From Halanaerobium hydrogeniformans (GTDB lineage: Bacteria > Bacillota > Halanaerobiia > Halanaerobiales > Halanaerobiaceae), in the NCBI RefSeq assembly GCF_000166415.1, contig NC_014654.1, forward strand, positions 2,480,001-2,544,000: DNA of 64,000 nt, given 5' to 3'. The translations under genes and the position numbers were made by a program. Shown piece by piece: positions 18,226 to 27,411 of the stretch; within the stretch, counting starts at the first letter, position 1; every line of letters begins with the position of its first letter. The notes under the pieces were generated by a model that saw nothing but the letters and a program-made list of their open reading frames with translations, ran no database searches and was not told where the DNA came from.

Positions 18226-18816
18226 TTAGATATCCAATTCTTCACCAATTTCTATTATTTTACTGCTGCATCCTATCTGTTCAAACTTAGAGGACAAGCC
18301 TTTTGCCTGCAGAACTTCCTGTCGTTCTTCAGGGTCATAATGATAGGGAACAGCTAACTTTGGGTCTAGTTTAATTACATTTTCAATATAATCTGCAAAA
18401 TCACTATTATAACAAGCTGTAAATAAAACCTCTATTTCTTCTCCTGGATCAGGATATTTTGAAGCATCAGCTGTATGATAAATACCTTTATAAAAATAGG
18501 CGACTGATGATTCTGCATTATAACAATCTACAGCTAAAACTTTAATTTCATCCTCTACAATTTCATCAGCTTCTACAACTTCACCTTTAATATCATATTT
18601 AGAAAATACTGAATGGGGTGCATAAATCTTCGTATCTTCTTTCATCACTGTTTCTAAATCATTTAAATCAATATGATCATCATGTTCATGAGTAATTAGT
18701 ATAATATCTGCCTTTACTTCTGCCTCAATCAAAAAATTAGGATCAATAATTATGTTTTTTTCTCCCTTAATTTCTAGAGCAGAATTACCGAGCCATCTTA
18801 ATTTGATAATAATCAT
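18226..18816 (-). CDS. Metallo-beta-lactamase-fold metal-dependent hydrolase
   Basis: A 196-residue UlaG/YycJ-like hydrolase. It shows LRWLGNSALEI, IDPN, the metal motif THEHDDHIDLND, a late HTADASKYPD motif and VPYHYDPEE. The core is compact, without extra domains. It lies between the ABC permease and the otsAB pair on the same strand, with gaps of about 90 bases. The ATG directly follows AGGAG, a cramped spacing, so an ATT a few codons in could be used instead. The substrate is unknown. Its placement hints at sugar-phosphate or osmolyte metabolism. Confidence 0.85.
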   Translation of the reverse strand: MIIIKLRWLGNSALEIKGEKNIIIDPNFLIEAEVKADIILITHEHDDHIDLNDLETVMKEDTKIYAPHSVFSKYDIKGEVVEADEIVEDEIKVLAVDCYNAESSVAYFYKGIYHTADASKYPDPGEEIEVLFTACYNSDFADYIENVIKLDPKLAVPYHYDPEERQEVLQAKGLSSKFEQIGCSSKIIEIGEELDI

Positions 18817-18908
18817 CTCCTATTTCTAAATTAGTATCTAAAAAATTGAATTATTTTCACACATTATTATTTTAGCATAAATGACTAATTTATTAAAATA
18901 AGCAAAAA

Positions 18909-19757
18909 TTATTCCTTCATTCCTGATTTTATCATTAAACTTTCAATAAATATTCTCTGATTAAATATAAAGAATATTAATAATGGCATCACTATAAACA
19001 TTGTACCTGCCATCAACAATGTCCAATCCGCTCCACTTTCCTGCTGGACAAACATCCCTAAGCCAATTGCTAAAGTTCTAACACTTGGAGTTTCAGTAAT
19101 AATTAATGGCCAGAAATAATCATTCCAGTGAATTACGATACTAATTAAAGAAAAAGCAGTTATAATTGGTTTTGAAAGCGGAATCATTACATGTTTTAAA
19201 ATTGTAAAATGACCTGCCCCATCAATCCTGGCTGATTCTATTAAAGATTCAGGTATTTGTTTAAATTGCTGCCTGATTAAAAAAGTCCCATAACCACTTG
19301 CAATAAAGGGTAGTACCATGGCAGTTCTAGTATTAATCAAACCAAGAACTCTCATCACATCATAATTTGGTACAACTATAGCCTGTAAAGGTAAAAGCAT
19401 CTGTGCAATAAAGATAAAAAATAGTACATCTCTACCAAAAAATTCTAATTTAGCAAAAGCATAGGCAGCTGGAATTATAACAAGCAGCTGCATAATTACT
19501 GTAAAAGTTACTACAATAATAGTATTGATTAAATATGTCCCAAAAGGGGCTGCATTCAAAATATCTAAGTAATTTTCAAATCTAAATTCTGTAGGTATTA
19601 AACCAAGACCCTGGCCAAAAACTGCATGACTGGGTTGGATAGATGTCGAAAGAGCCCAGATTAGTGGTATAATAGCTATTAAAGCTATGAACATCAAAAT
19701 AATATGGCCAAGAAGATGACCCATCTTATCTTTTAATTTAGCTGATTTAATCTTCAT
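18909..19757 (-). CDS. ABC sugar-type transporter permease, MalG/UgpE-like
   Basis: Second inner-membrane permease of a carbohydrate ABC importer (CUT1 family). It is 282 residues with six predicted membrane helices. The EAA loop, which docks the ATPase, reads ESARIDGAGHFTILKHVMIPLSKPI. It follows the other permease by 23 bases. No ATPase gene is in this cluster, so a shared MsmX/UgpC-type ATPase encoded elsewhere is presumed. Confidence 0.93.
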   Translation of the reverse strand: MKIKSAKLKDKMGHLLGHIILMFIALIAIIPLIWALSTSIQPSHAVFGQGLGLIPTEFRFENYLDILNAAPFGTYLINTIIVVTFTVIMQLLVIIPAAYAFAKLEFFGRDVLFFIFIAQMLLPLQAIVVPNYDVMRVLGLINTRTAMVLPFIASGYGTFLIRQQFKQIPESLIESARIDGAGHFTILKHVMIPLSKPIITAFSLISIVIHWNDYFWPLIITETPSVRTLAIGLGMFVQQESGADWTLLMAGTMFIVMPLLIFFIFNQRIFIESLMIKSGMKE

Positions 19758-19780
19758 TACCTCCCCTTAAATATATTATT

Positions 19781-20698
19781 TTATCCATACTGGATTCGTT
19801 TTTTTAGTGATCTCATTACTAAAATTATTGTTATAAATAAAACAATTACTAAAATGCTAGTTAATGCGTTACCAATACCTAAATCCCAGTATCTAAATGT
19901 CTGCTGATAAATATAATATACAAACACATTGGTAGCATTAGCTGGTCCACCCTGAGTCATTATATGAACAATATCAAAAACCCTAAAAGATTCTATAATA
20001 TTAACTATAATAACAAAAACCAAAGTTGGAGTTATTAAAGGTAATGTTATGTAAAAATGTTTTTGAAACCAGCTCGCTCCATTAATTTTGGCAGATTCAT
20101 ATAAAGAAAAATTAATGTTCTGTAATCCTGCCAAAAAAAGAATAACAAAATAGCCTAGATTTTTCCAAATCATAACTATCATCAAAGAAGGTAATGCTGT
20201 TCTACTGCTGTTAATCCATGCCCTACCGGATATACCTAAAGATCTCAATATTCTGTTTAAGATTCCTATATCTGGATTATAAATAAAAACCCATAACATT
20301 GCTGCTGCTGCCATCGGAACTAAAGTTGGAGTAAAAATAGATGCTTCATAAAACTCTCTAAATCTACTTTTTTCGTTAATTAAAATAGCAATAAAAAGTG
20401 AAAGACCAATTATAACCGGAATAGTTCCGATTAAATAAATTAAATTATTTCTAATAACCCTCATAAATAAGGGGTCATTAAAAAGAATCCTAAAATTATT
20501 AAGTCCTACATACTGTGGTTCTGGCATCCACAAATTATTATCAAATAAACTAAAATAGAAACTTCTAAATATTGGATAATAAGTAAAGACAATTAAAAAA
20601 ATACCAGAAGGAATTAAAAACAAATACGGAAGCAATTTGCTCTTATATGACAGTAATCCTGATTCATCTTTAAAGTTTTTAATGATATTTTGCAGCAT
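19781..20698 (-). CDS. ABC sugar-type transporter permease, MalF/UgpA-like
   Basis: First permease of the importer, 305 residues, with six hydrophobic helices. The EAA loop reads YESAKINGASWFQKHFYITLP and the region FSLFDNNLWMPEPQYVGLNNF is typical of UgpA/MalF proteins. GAGGTG precedes the ATG. A 14-bp palindrome separates it from the binding-protein gene and may set a lower expression level than the binding protein. Confidence 0.93.
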   Translation of the reverse strand: MLQNIIKNFKDESGLLSYKSKLLPYLFLIPSGIFLIVFTYYPIFRSFYFSLFDNNLWMPEPQYVGLNNFRILFNDPLFMRVIRNNLIYLIGTIPVIIGLSLFIAILINEKSRFREFYEASIFTPTLVPMAAAAMLWVFIYNPDIGILNRILRSLGISGRAWINSSRTALPSLMIVMIWKNLGYFVILFLAGLQNINFSLYESAKINGASWFQKHFYITLPLITPTLVFVIIVNIIESFRVFDIVHIMTQGGPANATNVFVYYIYQQTFRYWDLGIGNALTSILVIVLFITIILVMRSLKKRIQYG

Positions 20699-20732
20699 TT
20701 ATTGTTAATCACCTCATATTCTAATTTTTATT

Positions 20733-20761
20733 ACTACCCCTCTAGAGTCTAGAGGGGTAGT
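20733..20761 (-). repeat. Perfect inverted repeat between binding-protein and permease genes
   Basis: Arms of 14 bases (20733-20746 and 20748-20761, ACTACCCCTCTAGA and its complement) with one central base. In RNA this is a strong hairpin with its inner pairs opened. There is no T-tract, so an mRNA-stabilising or processing element in the intercistronic gap is more likely than a terminator. Confidence 0.8.
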
Positions 20762-20778
20762 ATTTATAAAGATAATTA

Positions 20779-22071
20779 TTAATGTCTATCAAGAATTCCC
20801 TGTATTCTATTTTGAGCATTATTCATTGCTGTTTCTGGATCCATATTGCCTTCCATTACATCATCTAATATATCTGTTAAAGACTGGCGTATTTGTTGAT
20901 AGCCAACAGCACTCATCTTTGGATATGCATATTCTAATTGATCTCTGGCAACAGCTCTAGCAGGTTGGTCCAAAACATGCTCTGCTAAAACTGGAACATC
21001 ATAGGCATCTTCTCTTACAGCAACATAACCAGATTCTACACTCCAGGTTGCAGCATTTTCAGGATTAGTCATAAATTTTATAAACTCCCAGGCTGCATCT
21101 TGATTAGCCTCCGGAATATCTCTAAATACATGGAAATCTCCTCCACCTACAGCAGCACCATATGTTTTATTTTGAGGCATAAATGCTACTCCTACTTCAA
21201 AATTAGCTGTATTTAAAATAGGTGGAAGTGCTCCAGTTGAGTTATACAACATAGAGGCGGCTTCTCCAGCGAAATCAGTTGGACTTCCAGCCCAGGTTCT
21301 TACTTCTTTAGGCATTACTTCATATTTATGTGCTAAATCATACCAGAATTGAGCAGCCTCTATAACAGCTTCATCTGTAAAATAGGCTTCAGTTCCTTCA
21401 CGATTAATAAGCTGGCCATCATTTTGATAGGCAAAAGCTTCAAAAATCCAATCATTCCAACCACCCGGAATAATTAAACCCCATCTATTAGCTTCTCTAT
21501 CGGTTAATACTTCGGCATAAGCTACTAGTTCATCCCAGGTATCAGGTGCCCGCTCCGGATCTAGACCTGCAGCTAAAAGTTCATCTGACTTCTCTGCAAA
21601 GTGATCTTTATTATAATAAAAGACCGGAGTACTTCTTTGAAATGGAATTGTCCATTGTTCACCATGTAAATTACCATTAGCTAAAAAGGCATCGTAAAAT
21701 GGATCTATAAAATCTCCCTCTTCTTCAATATATTTTGTTAATGGTATTGTGGCATTCATCTGTAATAAACTATGTGCTTCAGAAATCTCTACAACTGCTA
21801 TGTCCGGTGGATTACCCCCCATAACTCCAGTCTGCACTCTCTGCATTGTATCATCATAATCACCTGAATATACAGGTTGAACAGTAATATTCGGATGTGT
21901 TTCATTAAACTCATTTACCATTTGATCTACAACGTTTGCCAACGGACCAGCTACACCTACAGGATAATAGAAGTTTAAAAGCACTTGATCTTCTTGTGCT
22001 CCTACAGGATTGGCAAATAAAAGAGCAATAAACAAAAATACTGACAAAGCAAAAATAACCCCTTTTTTCAT
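20779..22071 (-). CDS. Extracellular solute-binding protein, UgpB-like
   Basis: Exported lipoprotein-like or anchored binding protein of the ABC importer, 430 residues. The signal sequence has a hydrophobic core and ends near VGAQE; no lipobox Cys is seen. TIPFQRSTPVFYYNKD, PENAATWSVESGYVAVR and a C-terminal tandem-helix region resemble glycerol-3-phosphate-binding UgpB more than maltose-binding MalE. The mature protein is acidic, as expected in a halophile. Glycerol phosphodiesters, trehalose or another osmolyte are candidate ligands. Its gene comes first, before both permeases. Confidence 0.9.
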   Translation of the reverse strand: MKKGVIFALSVFLFIALLFANPVGAQEDQVLLNFYYPVGVAGPLANVVDQMVNEFNETHPNITVQPVYSGDYDDTMQRVQTGVMGGNPPDIAVVEISEAHSLLQMNATIPLTKYIEEEGDFIDPFYDAFLANGNLHGEQWTIPFQRSTPVFYYNKDHFAEKSDELLAAGLDPERAPDTWDELVAYAEVLTDREANRWGLIIPGGWNDWIFEAFAYQNDGQLINREGTEAYFTDEAVIEAAQFWYDLAHKYEVMPKEVRTWAGSPTDFAGEAASMLYNSTGALPPILNTANFEVGVAFMPQNKTYGAAVGGGDFHVFRDIPEANQDAAWEFIKFMTNPENAATWSVESGYVAVREDAYDVPVLAEHVLDQPARAVARDQLEYAYPKMSAVGYQQIRQSLTDILDDVMEGNMDPETAMNNAQNRIQGILDRH

Positions 22072-22156
22072 AATGATTTTTCACTCCCTATTTTTTTTAA
22101 TAAAGCTTAACTTGAAAAAACTACACCTCCTTTGTTTATTAAGTTGTATTCATAAT

Positions 22157-22185
22157 AAATTATTTAAATTAAAGTTTTATTGCAA
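22157..22185 (-). promoter_or_regulatory. Probable promoter of the ABC transporter operon
   Basis: On the minus strand TTGCAA (22185-22180), a 17-base spacer and TAATTT (22162-22157). It would give a leader of about 80 nt that contains a strong unused ribosome-site-like AAAGGAGGTG. Confidence 0.45.
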
Positions 22186-22283
22186 ATAGGTAAAATTTTT
22201 GTAAAAAAGACCTTACATAGTATATTCTTTAAATAAAAGTAAAAACCTTTTTGAAAACAAAAAATATTATGAATATTTAACAT

Positions 22284-22319
22284 AAAAAAAAGCCCTCCTC
22301 AAATTAAAGAGAAGAGCTT
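22284..22319 (-). terminator. Terminator of glgC
   Basis: On the minus strand 22319-22309 pairs with 22300-22290 over 11 positions, including G-U pairs, and is followed by a run of seven T. It lies 15 bases past the glgC stop. Confidence 0.85.
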
Positions 22320-22333
22320 GAGTATAATATTAT

Positions 22334-23647
22334 TTAAACATTCAATTCTCTAACCTGGTCTTCATCACCGTCAGCAACTTTTTGTCCAATCTCAGAGACA
22401 ATAGTACTTCCACTAGAAACATTATTACCATTAAAATCTTCAACATTTACATAAGAAAATATTCTACAATTTCTTTCAATAACTGTACCTTCAGGTATTG
22501 TAGCTCTTTTAGCAATGACATTAAGCCCATTGGTAAGCAGATCAGGTTTATCTTTATTAGGAGTTAAATCATCTCCATAACCAATTTTACAATTTGCCTT
22601 TACTTCCACTTCTTTATCAATTATACATTTATCAATAACTGAATTACTTCTAATTATGCTATCATTAAAAATAATTGAGTTTTTAACTACAGCCCCTTCT
22701 TCTATGTATACACCTGGGCTGATGACTGAATTTCTTACTTGACCATTAATAATAGAACCATTAGAAATCAAACTTTTTGAAGCAGAAGCATTTTCACCTA
22801 ATTTTACTGATGGTTTTTCTTCACTTCTTGTATGAAGTTTCCACTCTTCATTATATAAATTTAGCTCTGGGATAGGCTTAGCTAAATCAAGATTTGTTTG
22901 CCAGTAAGCCTCTAAAGTACCAACATCTTTCCAGTAATCATCAAATTCATATAAAAACACTTTATTTTCTTCAATCATTGGTGGTATTATGTGGTGACCA
23001 AAATCAGAATCTTCTTCACTACAATACTTTTCTAATACTTCTAATAATCTATCTTTATCAAATACATAAATACCCATTGAAGCTAAATTGCTTGGTGGGT
23101 CAGCAGGTTTTTCTACAAAATCTGTAACTTCCATTTCATCATTATAATCTAGTATTCCAAAACGACTGGCATCTTCATATGGCACAGGCTGAGCAGCTAT
23201 TGTTAGGTCAGCTCCTTTTTCACGGTGAAACTCTATCATTTTACCATAGTCCATAGCATAAACATGGTCACCCGATAAAATTACAACTTCATCAGGATTT
23301 TGATTTCTAATAAAACTACGATTTTTATAAATAGCATGAGCAGTACCTTCATACCAATCTGTAGTACCTGGCTTACCTCTAAAAGGTTGTAAAATTGTTA
23401 CTCCACCTCTTTTTCTATCTAAATCCCACGGTTTACCTATTCCTATATGATTATTCAAAGAAAGAGGTAGGTATTGAGTAAGTACCCCAATATTATAGAT
23501 ATTGGAATTTACACAATTACTAAGTGCAAAATCAATTAATCTAAACTTACCTGCAAAAGGTACACTTGGTTTAGCTCTATGTGCAGATAAAACGTCAAGT
23601 CTTGTTCCACGGCCACCAGCTAAAATTAATGCTAACGTTTTTGACAT
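22334..23647 (-). CDS. glgC: Glucose-1-phosphate adenylyltransferase (ADP-glucose synthase)
   Basis: Makes ADP-glucose from ATP and glucose-1-phosphate. The nucleotidyltransferase domain (1-260) has [11 protein letters not shown], the Lys in [26 protein letters not shown] and [10 protein letters not shown]. The C-terminal left-handed beta-helix has repeated hexapeptides such as [11 protein letters not shown]. At 437 residues it is full length. It is monocistronic, with a terminator and no glgA, glgB or glgP beside it. ADP-glucose could serve glycogen made elsewhere or the GT20 enzyme nearby. Confidence 0.96.
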   Translation of the reverse strand: MSKTLALILAGGRGTRLDVLSAHRAKPSVPFAGKFRLIDFALSNCVNSNIYNIGVLTQYLPLSLNNHIGIGKPWDLDRKRGGVTILQPFRGKPGTTDWYEGTAHAIYKNRSFIRNQNPDEVVILSGDHVYAMDYGKMIEFHREKGADLTIAAQPVPYEDASRFGILDYNDEMEVTDFVEKPADPPSNLASMGIYVFDKDRLLEVLEKYCSEEDSDFGHHIIPPMIEENKVFLYEFDDYWKDVGTLEAYWQTNLDLAKPIPELNLYNEEWKLHTRSEEKPSVKLGENASASKSLISNGSIINGQVRNSVISPGVYIEEGAVVKNSIIFNDSIIRSNSVIDKCIIDKEVEVKANCKIGYGDDLTPNKDKPDLLTNGLNVIAKRATIPEGTVIERNCRIFSYVNVEDFNGNNVSSGSTIVSEIGQKVADGDEDQVRELNV

Positions 23648-23679
23648 AAATTTTCCCCCTTATGTTATATTAATGAATC

Positions 23680-23710
23680 ATTATGCAGTAAAAATTTACC
23701 TATGCATAAT
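23680..23710 (-). promoter_or_regulatory. 31-bp imperfect palindrome upstream of glgC
   Basis: Outer arms ATTATGC (23680-23686) and GCATAAT (23704-23710) enclose GTAAA...TTTAC-type inner arms. It lies 33 bases before the glgC start, so it could be an operator or a 5'-UTR hairpin. Confidence 0.45.
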
Positions 23711-23821
23711 TTCTAGATTACTCATATATATATTATTAACTAATATTGATGAAATTCCTTCCTTTTTTAAAAAGAATCTTGAAAAAAATAAAAGTTATTA
23801 TTTTTAGATAATTTTATACAT

Positions 23822-25051
23822 TTAGCCGTTTTTGCGTTTTACAACTAAATGAAAAAAAATCGTAAAAGTTAATAGAACTGCTGCGGAAACAAACCAACTT
23901 AATTGATAACTACCACTAATATCTGCTAAATGCCCAAAAATAGGCGGACTTATTACAACTCCTGATCTTAAAAAGACCAGTGCTATCCCGGTTCCAATTC
24001 CAGTTAGTTTTGCACTTGAAAGCTCTGCAATAGTTGTAAAAAATAAACTCATCCATCCCAAAGCTATAATCCCAGTTAAAAACGAACTAAAATAAACAAG
24101 ATATATAGAAGGTGCAAAATTACTTATGTAAAATGAATAAAACAATTGTATAAAAACCAATGAAAAACCAACTGAACTCAAACCAAGACCTCTATCACCA
24201 TTAAAAAATTTATCATTAATATAACCCAAAGCAGGCCTTCCAATTATACCACCTATTTGAAAAAAACCGAGGCTTAATCCAGCTACAGTCCTGCTCATAT
24301 TAATATCCTGAGTTAAATAGAGAGTATAATGAGCTGGTATTGAACCAACTGAAGTCCCCAAAGCAAAACCAAGTACACAAACAAGCATTAAATTTTTGTT
24401 TTTTAAAAGAATAAATATAGAATCTTTAAAACTAGGCTGCTCTCTTTGTTTTAATTTCGCATCTTGATCTTTTTTATTATCTTCTTTATAGAAAATAAAC
24501 AAAAATAAAGTAACAATTAAAGCCAGTGAACCTGAAAATAAAACTGCAATTCTCCAGCTATATATTTCTCCTAAAACAGGTAAAAAAGTTGCTCCCAAAA
24601 AGCCACCTACTCCTCCACCCATCTGCATAATTCCCATAGAAGTAGCCCTGTTTCTAGCAGATACTTTAGACATTACTGCCTTATTCAAAGATGGAGTTAT
24701 AATACTAAAAACCAATCCTGTTAAAAGAGCTAAAATTAAAAGAACAAAAAAGTGAGGTGCTGCTGCATGTAAAATAAGTAAAACACCTACTGAACCTGTT
24801 CCAAATATCATTCCTTTTTTTGATCCGATTTTATCAACTACACTACCACTATAAATAGCTATTAAAGTAGCAAGTAAAAAATATGCTGTAGAATATAAAC
24901 CTGCCTGAGCTCTAGTAATTGAAAATTCATCTCTGACAAAAGGCATTAAAGCTAGAAAACCCTGCATATTTATATCAACCGCAAGGTATGCCGTAGAAAT
25001 AATAAAAAGAAATTTATACTGCAATTTGCTGGATTTTGTAGTGCTATTCAT
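23822..25051 (-). CDS. Major facilitator superfamily transporter
   Basis: Integral membrane carrier of 409 residues with about 12 hydrophobic helices. The MFS signature between helices 2 and 3 appears as GSVVDKIGSKKG, and a related GYINDKFFNGDRG lies between helices 8 and 9. A long charged cytoplasmic loop (KEDNKKDQDAKLKQREQP) splits the two halves. No soluble partner gene is adjacent, so the substrate cannot be named. It has its own promoter with a perfect palindrome downstream. Confidence 0.92.
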   Translation of the reverse strand: MNSTTKSSKLQYKFLFIISTAYLAVDINMQGFLALMPFVRDEFSITRAQAGLYSTAYFLLATLIAIYSGSVVDKIGSKKGMIFGTGSVGVLLILHAAAPHFFVLLILALLTGLVFSIITPSLNKAVMSKVSARNRATSMGIMQMGGGVGGFLGATFLPVLGEIYSWRIAVLFSGSLALIVTLFLFIFYKEDNKKDQDAKLKQREQPSFKDSIFILLKNKNLMLVCVLGFALGTSVGSIPAHYTLYLTQDINMSRTVAGLSLGFFQIGGIIGRPALGYINDKFFNGDRGLGLSSVGFSLVFIQLFYSFYISNFAPSIYLVYFSSFLTGIIALGWMSLFFTTIAELSSAKLTGIGTGIALVFLRSGVVISPPIFGHLADISGSYQLSWFVSAAVLLTFTIFFHLVVKRKNG

Positions 25052-25107
25052 TAGTTTAAATATCTCCTTTGTCTTTTTCTTCTCTATTAATTATTATGTG
25101 GATGATA

Positions 25108-25121
25108 TGAAAAGCTTTTCA
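25108..25121 (-). promoter_or_regulatory. 14-bp perfect palindrome, candidate operator of the MFS gene
   Basis: TGAAAAGCTTTTCA lies about 20-35 bases downstream of the predicted start and about 57 bases before the MFS start codon. The position suits a repressor site. Confidence 0.45.
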
Positions 25122-25147
25122 GATAAATTATTATAATCATTATTAGT

Positions 25148-25176
25148 ATATTATATTATTAAGTAATTTCTGTCAA
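25148..25176 (-). promoter_or_regulatory. Promoter of the MFS gene
   Basis: On the minus strand TTGACA (25176-25171), a 17-base spacer and TAATAT (25153-25148). Confidence 0.65.
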
Positions 25177-25300
25177 CCATATTTCTAATTTTAATTATTT
25201 AAAGTCTTAACTTTTAGCAATTTTTTTATTAAGATGATAAAATTAATTTATAGATATAATTTTAATTCCACAATATAAATTTAATGGAGGTCTTATAATT

Positions 25301-26056
25301 ATGAAAAAGAAAAAGATTGGTATCGTTTTAGCCGGTGGAGGGGCAAGAGGTTTTGCCCACCTTGGAGTTTTAAAAGCTCTTGAAGAAAAAGATATAAAAG
25401 CTGATTACATTTCTGCAGTTAGCGCAGGTTCTATTGTAGGTGCTTTTATCTCAGCAGGGAAAAAACCTGATCAGATAATGGAGATCATGAAAGAAAATGA
25501 TTTTTTTGATTATGCCAAGGTTACAGTTCCAATTAATGGTTTGATGAGTTTAGACAATCTTCATCATAACTTAGAAGAGCATCTACAAGAAGAAAAAATA
25601 TCAGAACTTAAAATCCCGCTTTATATTGCAGCCGCTAATCTAATAACTGGCAAAATAAAATATTTTGATGAAGGTGACATAAGCAAAATTGTCCAGGCAT
25701 CTTCTTCTATACCTGTGCTCTTTTCTCCTGTTGAAATAAACGGTGATTTATATGTTGATGGTGGTCTGCTTGACAACCTTCCGGTAGAGCCATTAAAAAA
25801 CAAATGTGATATTATTATTGCTGTAAATATAATGCCTATTGAAAAAACAAGAAATTTAAATAATTTAGTAGAAATTGCTCTAAGAACATTTCAATTAAGT
25901 GTTAATCGAGATCAAGAACAAATCAAAAATAGTGTCGATTTATTTATTGAGCCCGAAGGACTAGAAGATTATCATATTCTCGATACAAAACATGCTGATA
26001 AATTATTTGAATTAGGTTATAGGCATACTAAAAAAATCAAAATTAATTTCAACTAG
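25301..26056 (+). CDS. Patatin-like phospholipase, RssA/YlbK type
   Basis: Ser-Asp dyad acyl hydrolase of 251 residues, probably acting on membrane lipids or acyl esters. The oxyanion hole is AGGGARG at residues 10-18, the nucleophile serine lies in AVSAGS, and the Asp in DGGLLDNLPVEPL. The first Gly of the usual GxSxG elbow is Ala here. No signal peptide is seen, so it is cytoplasmic. GGAGG sits 11 bases before the ATG. It converges on the Sir2 gene with only 8 bases between them and no terminator. Confidence 0.92.
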   Translation: MKKKKIGIVLAGGGARGFAHLGVLKALEEKDIKADYISAVSAGSIVGAFISAGKKPDQIMEIMKENDFFDYAKVTVPINGLMSLDNLHHNLEEHLQEEKISELKIPLYIAAANLITGKIKYFDEGDISKIVQASSSIPVLFSPVEINGDLYVDGGLLDNLPVEPLKNKCDIIIAVNIMPIEKTRNLNNLVEIALRTFQLSVNRDQEQIKNSVDLFIEPEGLEDYHILDTKHADKLFELGYRHTKKIKINFN

Positions 26057-26064
26057 AGACATTT

Positions 26065-26814
26065 TTAAGATTTTAAGGAGATACTCAACTCAAATGCTAA
26101 TTTTTCCATGGCATTAACTGCTTTATTTTCTAAAAATATCTTGGTTATTTTATCACTATAATTAGATTTTTTAATGTTAATTTCAATTATTTTTGCTCCA
26201 TTATCTTTAGCATAAAAAGGTATTCTAGCAGCAGGATATACATCACCAGTTGTACCAATAATTATAAAAAGATCTGCTCTTTTTGCCTCTAAATATGCTA
26301 ATTCATGAGCTTTTTGAGAAACTGATTCACCAAAAAATATAAAATCTGGTTTTAAGATACCCCCACAATCACTACAAAATGGTGGTATCTCACTCAAAAG
26401 ATTCTTGAGATCATTAAATTGAGCTCCACAATCAAGACAGATAGTTTTTTTAGAATTTCCATGGTATTCTATTACATTAATACTTCCTGCCTCTTGATGA
26501 AGGCTATCAATATTTTGAGTAATTATAGAATCAAGCAAATTATTTTTTTCCATCTCAGCAAGAACTCTATGAGCAAGATTAGGTTGAGAACCATTAAAAA
26601 ATTCATAATAAATCTGTTTGATAGCATGCCAGGTTTTTTTAGGTTTTTGCTTTAAATAATTGATCGAAAAAATTTCAGGCTCATAATTATCCCATAAACC
26701 ATTTTTGGATCTAAAATCAGGTATACCACTCTGAACAGAAATCCCAGCTCCTGTGAATGCTGTTATATGCTTGGATTTCTGAATTAAATCTGCTGCTGCT
26801 TTATATTTGTTCAT
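26065..26814 (-). CDS. cobB: NAD-dependent protein deacylase, Sir2 family
   Basis: Removes acyl groups from lysines using NAD. Motifs are FTGAGISVQSGIPDFRS, catalytic ITQNIDSLH and YHGNSKK with the His, and a zinc module with two C-x2-C pairs (CLDCG and CSDCG). The usual GTSL segment reads GTTGDVYPA. At 249 residues it is normal. The substrates are not knowable here; acetyl-CoA synthetase is the classic one. Confidence 0.95.
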   Translation of the reverse strand: MNKYKAAADLIQKSKHITAFTGAGISVQSGIPDFRSKNGLWDNYEPEIFSINYLKQKPKKTWHAIKQIYYEFFNGSQPNLAHRVLAEMEKNNLLDSIITQNIDSLHQEAGSINVIEYHGNSKKTICLDCGAQFNDLKNLLSEIPPFCSDCGGILKPDFIFFGESVSQKAHELAYLEAKRADLFIIIGTTGDVYPAARIPFYAKDNGAKIIEINIKKSNYSDKITKIFLENKAVNAMEKLAFELSISLKS

Positions 26815-26874
26815 TTTTAAATCAAATCTCCTTTCTTCAAATATATAGTTCTTTAAAAATATTTGATTACCTTT

Positions 26875-26903
26875 TTGTATAATATGGAATAATGATATAT
26901 AAT
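26875..26903 (+). promoter_or_regulatory. Promoter of the PTS EIIA gene
   Basis: TTGTAT (26875-26880), a 17-base spacer and TATAAT (26898-26903). The start lies near 26910, about 24 bases before the ATG at 26934. Confidence 0.65.
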
Positions 26904-26933
26904 TATATTAACCGCTTTATGAGGAGGATAACA

Positions 26934-27386
26934 ATGGAGATTCAAAATTTAATAAATGAAAACTTAATAATAATGAACTTAGAAAGTAATGTTAAAGAAG
27001 ATGCTTTTAGAGAAATAATTGAAATACTAGCTAAAAATAATAAAATAACTTCTAAAGATGTCTTTTTTGAAACCATTTTAAGTAGAGAAGAAGAAGGCCC
27101 CACAGGTTTAGGAAGGGGAATTGCTATTCCCCATGGCAAGAGTGAGGTAGTTAATGAATTAACTCTTGCTTTTGGCAGATCAAAAAATGGTATAGAATAT
27201 AATAGTCTTGATCAAAAACCTGTCAATCTATTTTTTATGGTAGCAGATTATAAAGGCTTTTCTCCAGATTATTTAAAAATGGTATCAAAATTAGTGAGCA
27301 AAATGAGGGTCGACGAAAATAGGCAGGCACTATTAGACGCCAAAAGCAAGACAGAAGTATTAGAAATAATCTATAAATTATTTTAA
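26934..27386 (+). CDS. PTS EIIA protein, fructose/nitrogen-regulatory (PtsN) type
   Basis: Accepts phosphate from HPr at a histidine, either to pass it to an EIIB or as a regulatory output. It is a single EIIA-2 domain of 150 residues with the phospho-His in GIAIPHGKS and the preceding EEGPTGLGRG. No EIIB/EIIC lies next to it, which suggests a regulatory EIIA-Ntr role or a partner elsewhere. The ATG at 26934 follows GAGGAGG; the upstream ATG in frame has no site. HPr is encoded about 4.5 kb away. Confidence 0.9.
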   Translation: MEIQNLINENLIIMNLESNVKEDAFREIIEILAKNNKITSKDVFFETILSREEEGPTGLGRGIAIPHGKSEVVNELTLAFGRSKNGIEYNSLDQKPVNLFFMVADYKGFSPDYLKMVSKLVSKMRVDENRQALLDAKSKTEVLEIIYKLF

Positions 27387-27411
27387 ATATCAATGAGAAG
27401 AGGGACTCATC

